Assembly: GCA_947165155.1 (NCBI GenBank)
Contig: CAMUZI010000001.1
Span: forward strand, 1-64,000
Origin: an uncultured Clostridia bacterium
GTDB taxonomy: Bacteria > Bacillota > Clostridia > Oscillospirales > Acutalibacteraceae
Length of the DNA stretch: 64,000 nucleotides
Direction of reading: 5' to 3'
Both the position numbers and the translations under genes were made by a program. How positions within the stretch are numbered: the first letter of the stretch is position 1; each line of letters begins with the position of its first letter. This document shows, piece after piece, positions 63,136 to 64,000 of the stretch. The notes beneath the pieces are model-generated. The model was given only the letters and a program-made list of their open reading frames with translations, did not search any database and was not told where the DNA came from.

Positions 63136-64000
63136 ATGATTGAAGATAAAATTTTTGAAACAATAAAAAAGCATAGAATGTTTGATTCTTCCGACACCAT
63201 AGTTATTGGCGTTTCTGGTGGAGTTGATTCTATGTCTCTTTTGCACTTTTTTGTAAATGAAACGGAAAATAAGGTAATAGTTGCACATGTTAATCATATG
63301 CTCAGAGGAGAAGAAAGCAATAGAGACGAATTTTTTGTCGAGCAAATTTGCAAAAAATACAAAGTTGAATTTGCGTGCAAAAAAGTGGATGTATCTGAAT
63401 TTGCTCAAACTAGTAAATTGGGAATAGAAGAAAGCGCGAGAAAAGTGAGATATGATTTTTTTAAAAAAACTTCTGAAGAAAATAACGCAAAAATTGCTAC
63501 TGCTCATACGCTCTCAGATAACATCGAAACTGTGATATTTAACTTTACCAGAGGAACAAGTCTTTCAGGGCTATGCGGAATTCCACCAGTCAGAGGTAAC
63601 ATAGTTCGTCCGTTTATAGATGTTTCTAGAAGTGAAATAGAAGAATATTCTGAGAAATATGGAATAGATTTTGTAAATGATAGCTCTAATTTTTCAAATG
63701 AGTATTCCAGAAATAGAATAAGACATTTTGTGATTCCAGAACTAAAAAAGATAAATAAATCATTTGAAAACAACGCAAAAAAGTGTATCTCAAATTTGAG
63801 AGACGACAATAATTTCTTAGATAATGTTTCTTTTTCAAATCTAAAGAAAGCTAATTTAAATTGTTACTCCATATGTTCACTTGATGGATCCATAAGGAAT
63901 AGAGTTCTCAAAATGATTTTAAAAGAATTTGACTTTAATGTGGAAAATAAGCATATAAATCTTGCAAACAGGCTAATTGATAGTAAAATTAATTCGTTCG
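63136..64000 (+). CDS. tilS: tRNA(Ile)-lysidine synthetase TilS (partial, cut by window end)
   Basis: It starts at ATG 63136 (MIEDKIFETIKKHRMFDSSD) and stays open to the window end, 288 codons. The PP-loop is VIGVSGGVDSMSLLHFF (SGGxDS), followed by VAHVNHMLRGEES and ATAHTLSDNIETVIFNFTRG then RPFIDVSRSEIEEY and FVNDSSN, all TilS signatures. It converts the wobble C34 of the CAU anticodon to lysidine so that tRNA-Ile2 reads AUA. The ATG is coupled to the end of the last dnaB echo copy. Confidence 0.95.
   Translation, partial: MIEDKIFETIKKHRMFDSSDTIVIGVSGGVDSMSLLHFFVNETENKVIVAHVNHMLRGEESNRDEFFVEQICKKYKVEFACKKVDVSEFAQTSKLGIEESARKVRYDFFKKTSEENNAKIATAHTLSDNIETVIFNFTRGTSLSGLCGIPPVRGNIVRPFIDVSRSEIEEYSEKYGIDFVNDSSNFSNEYSRNRIRHFVIPELKKINKSFENNAKKCISNLRDDNNFLDNVSFSNLKKANLNCYSICSLDGSIRNRVLKMILKEFDFNVENKHINLANRLIDSKINSF

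Overview
ORGANISM. The window is AT-rich bacterial DNA with Gram-positive, clostridial-type housekeeping genes: a SpoVD/FtsI-type PBP with PASTA domains, MraY-FtsW-MurG, Ffh-RpsP, a PucR/CdaR-type regulator, ComF, DnaB and TilS. TTG and GTG starts are common and TGA is a stop. IS1-like relics, miniature elements, decayed genes and shortened operons suggest a host-associated, genome-eroding Clostridia (Oscillospirales-like) lineage. An endosymbiont of a gut protist is a plausible guess, but this is inference, not a species call.  LAYOUT. 1-4.2 kb: secreted or membrane orphan proteins and one glycosyltransferase. 4.3-10.7 kb: mnmE-mnmG-rsmG, a secreted repeat protein, dnaJ. 10.7-23 kb: a surface-glycan locus (two GT2 transferases, UDP-galactopyranose mutase, a Wzy-like polymerase, a GT52 transferase, a Wzx-like flippase), then a divergent neuB-neuC-CBS-neuA operon for a CMP-nonulosonate (sialic acid type) sugar. 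23-32.7 kb: BspA-type leucine-rich-repeat proteins, a 3' fragment of RNase P RNA, a protein resembling the tube/baseplate adaptor of contractile injection systems with a large unknown partner gene, and IS1 wreckage. 32.7-39.1 kb: ferritin-like protein, a eukaryotic-like pseudokinase, 5'-nucleotidase, polysaccharide deacetylase. 39.3-45.2 kb: a compacted division/cell-wall cluster (spoVD/ftsI-mraY-ftsW-murG). 45.5-52.7 kb: more secreted proteins (LRR, Gly-rich, orphan membrane family, transglutaminase-like) among mobile-element relics. 52.7-64 kb: trpS, two orphans, ffh-rpsP-tsaD, ftsE, a PucR-type regulator, comF, dnaB, tilS (cut by the window end).  WHAT STANDS OUT. (1) At seven places between or beside operon genes there are one to three degenerate tandem copies of the gene ending or gene junction itself (period about 130-190 bp), including start codons and first codons. 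(2) A set of secreted or potentially host-directed proteins (pseudokinase, transglutaminase-like protein, LRR lipoproteins, a three-member family with a shared Cys-rich leader), several of them behind near-perfect sigma-70/sigma-A promoters. (3) A miniature inverted-repeat element in seven copies whose ends match those of the IS1-like relics. (4) The 3' end of rnpB abutting an LRR gene with the rest of the RNA absent.
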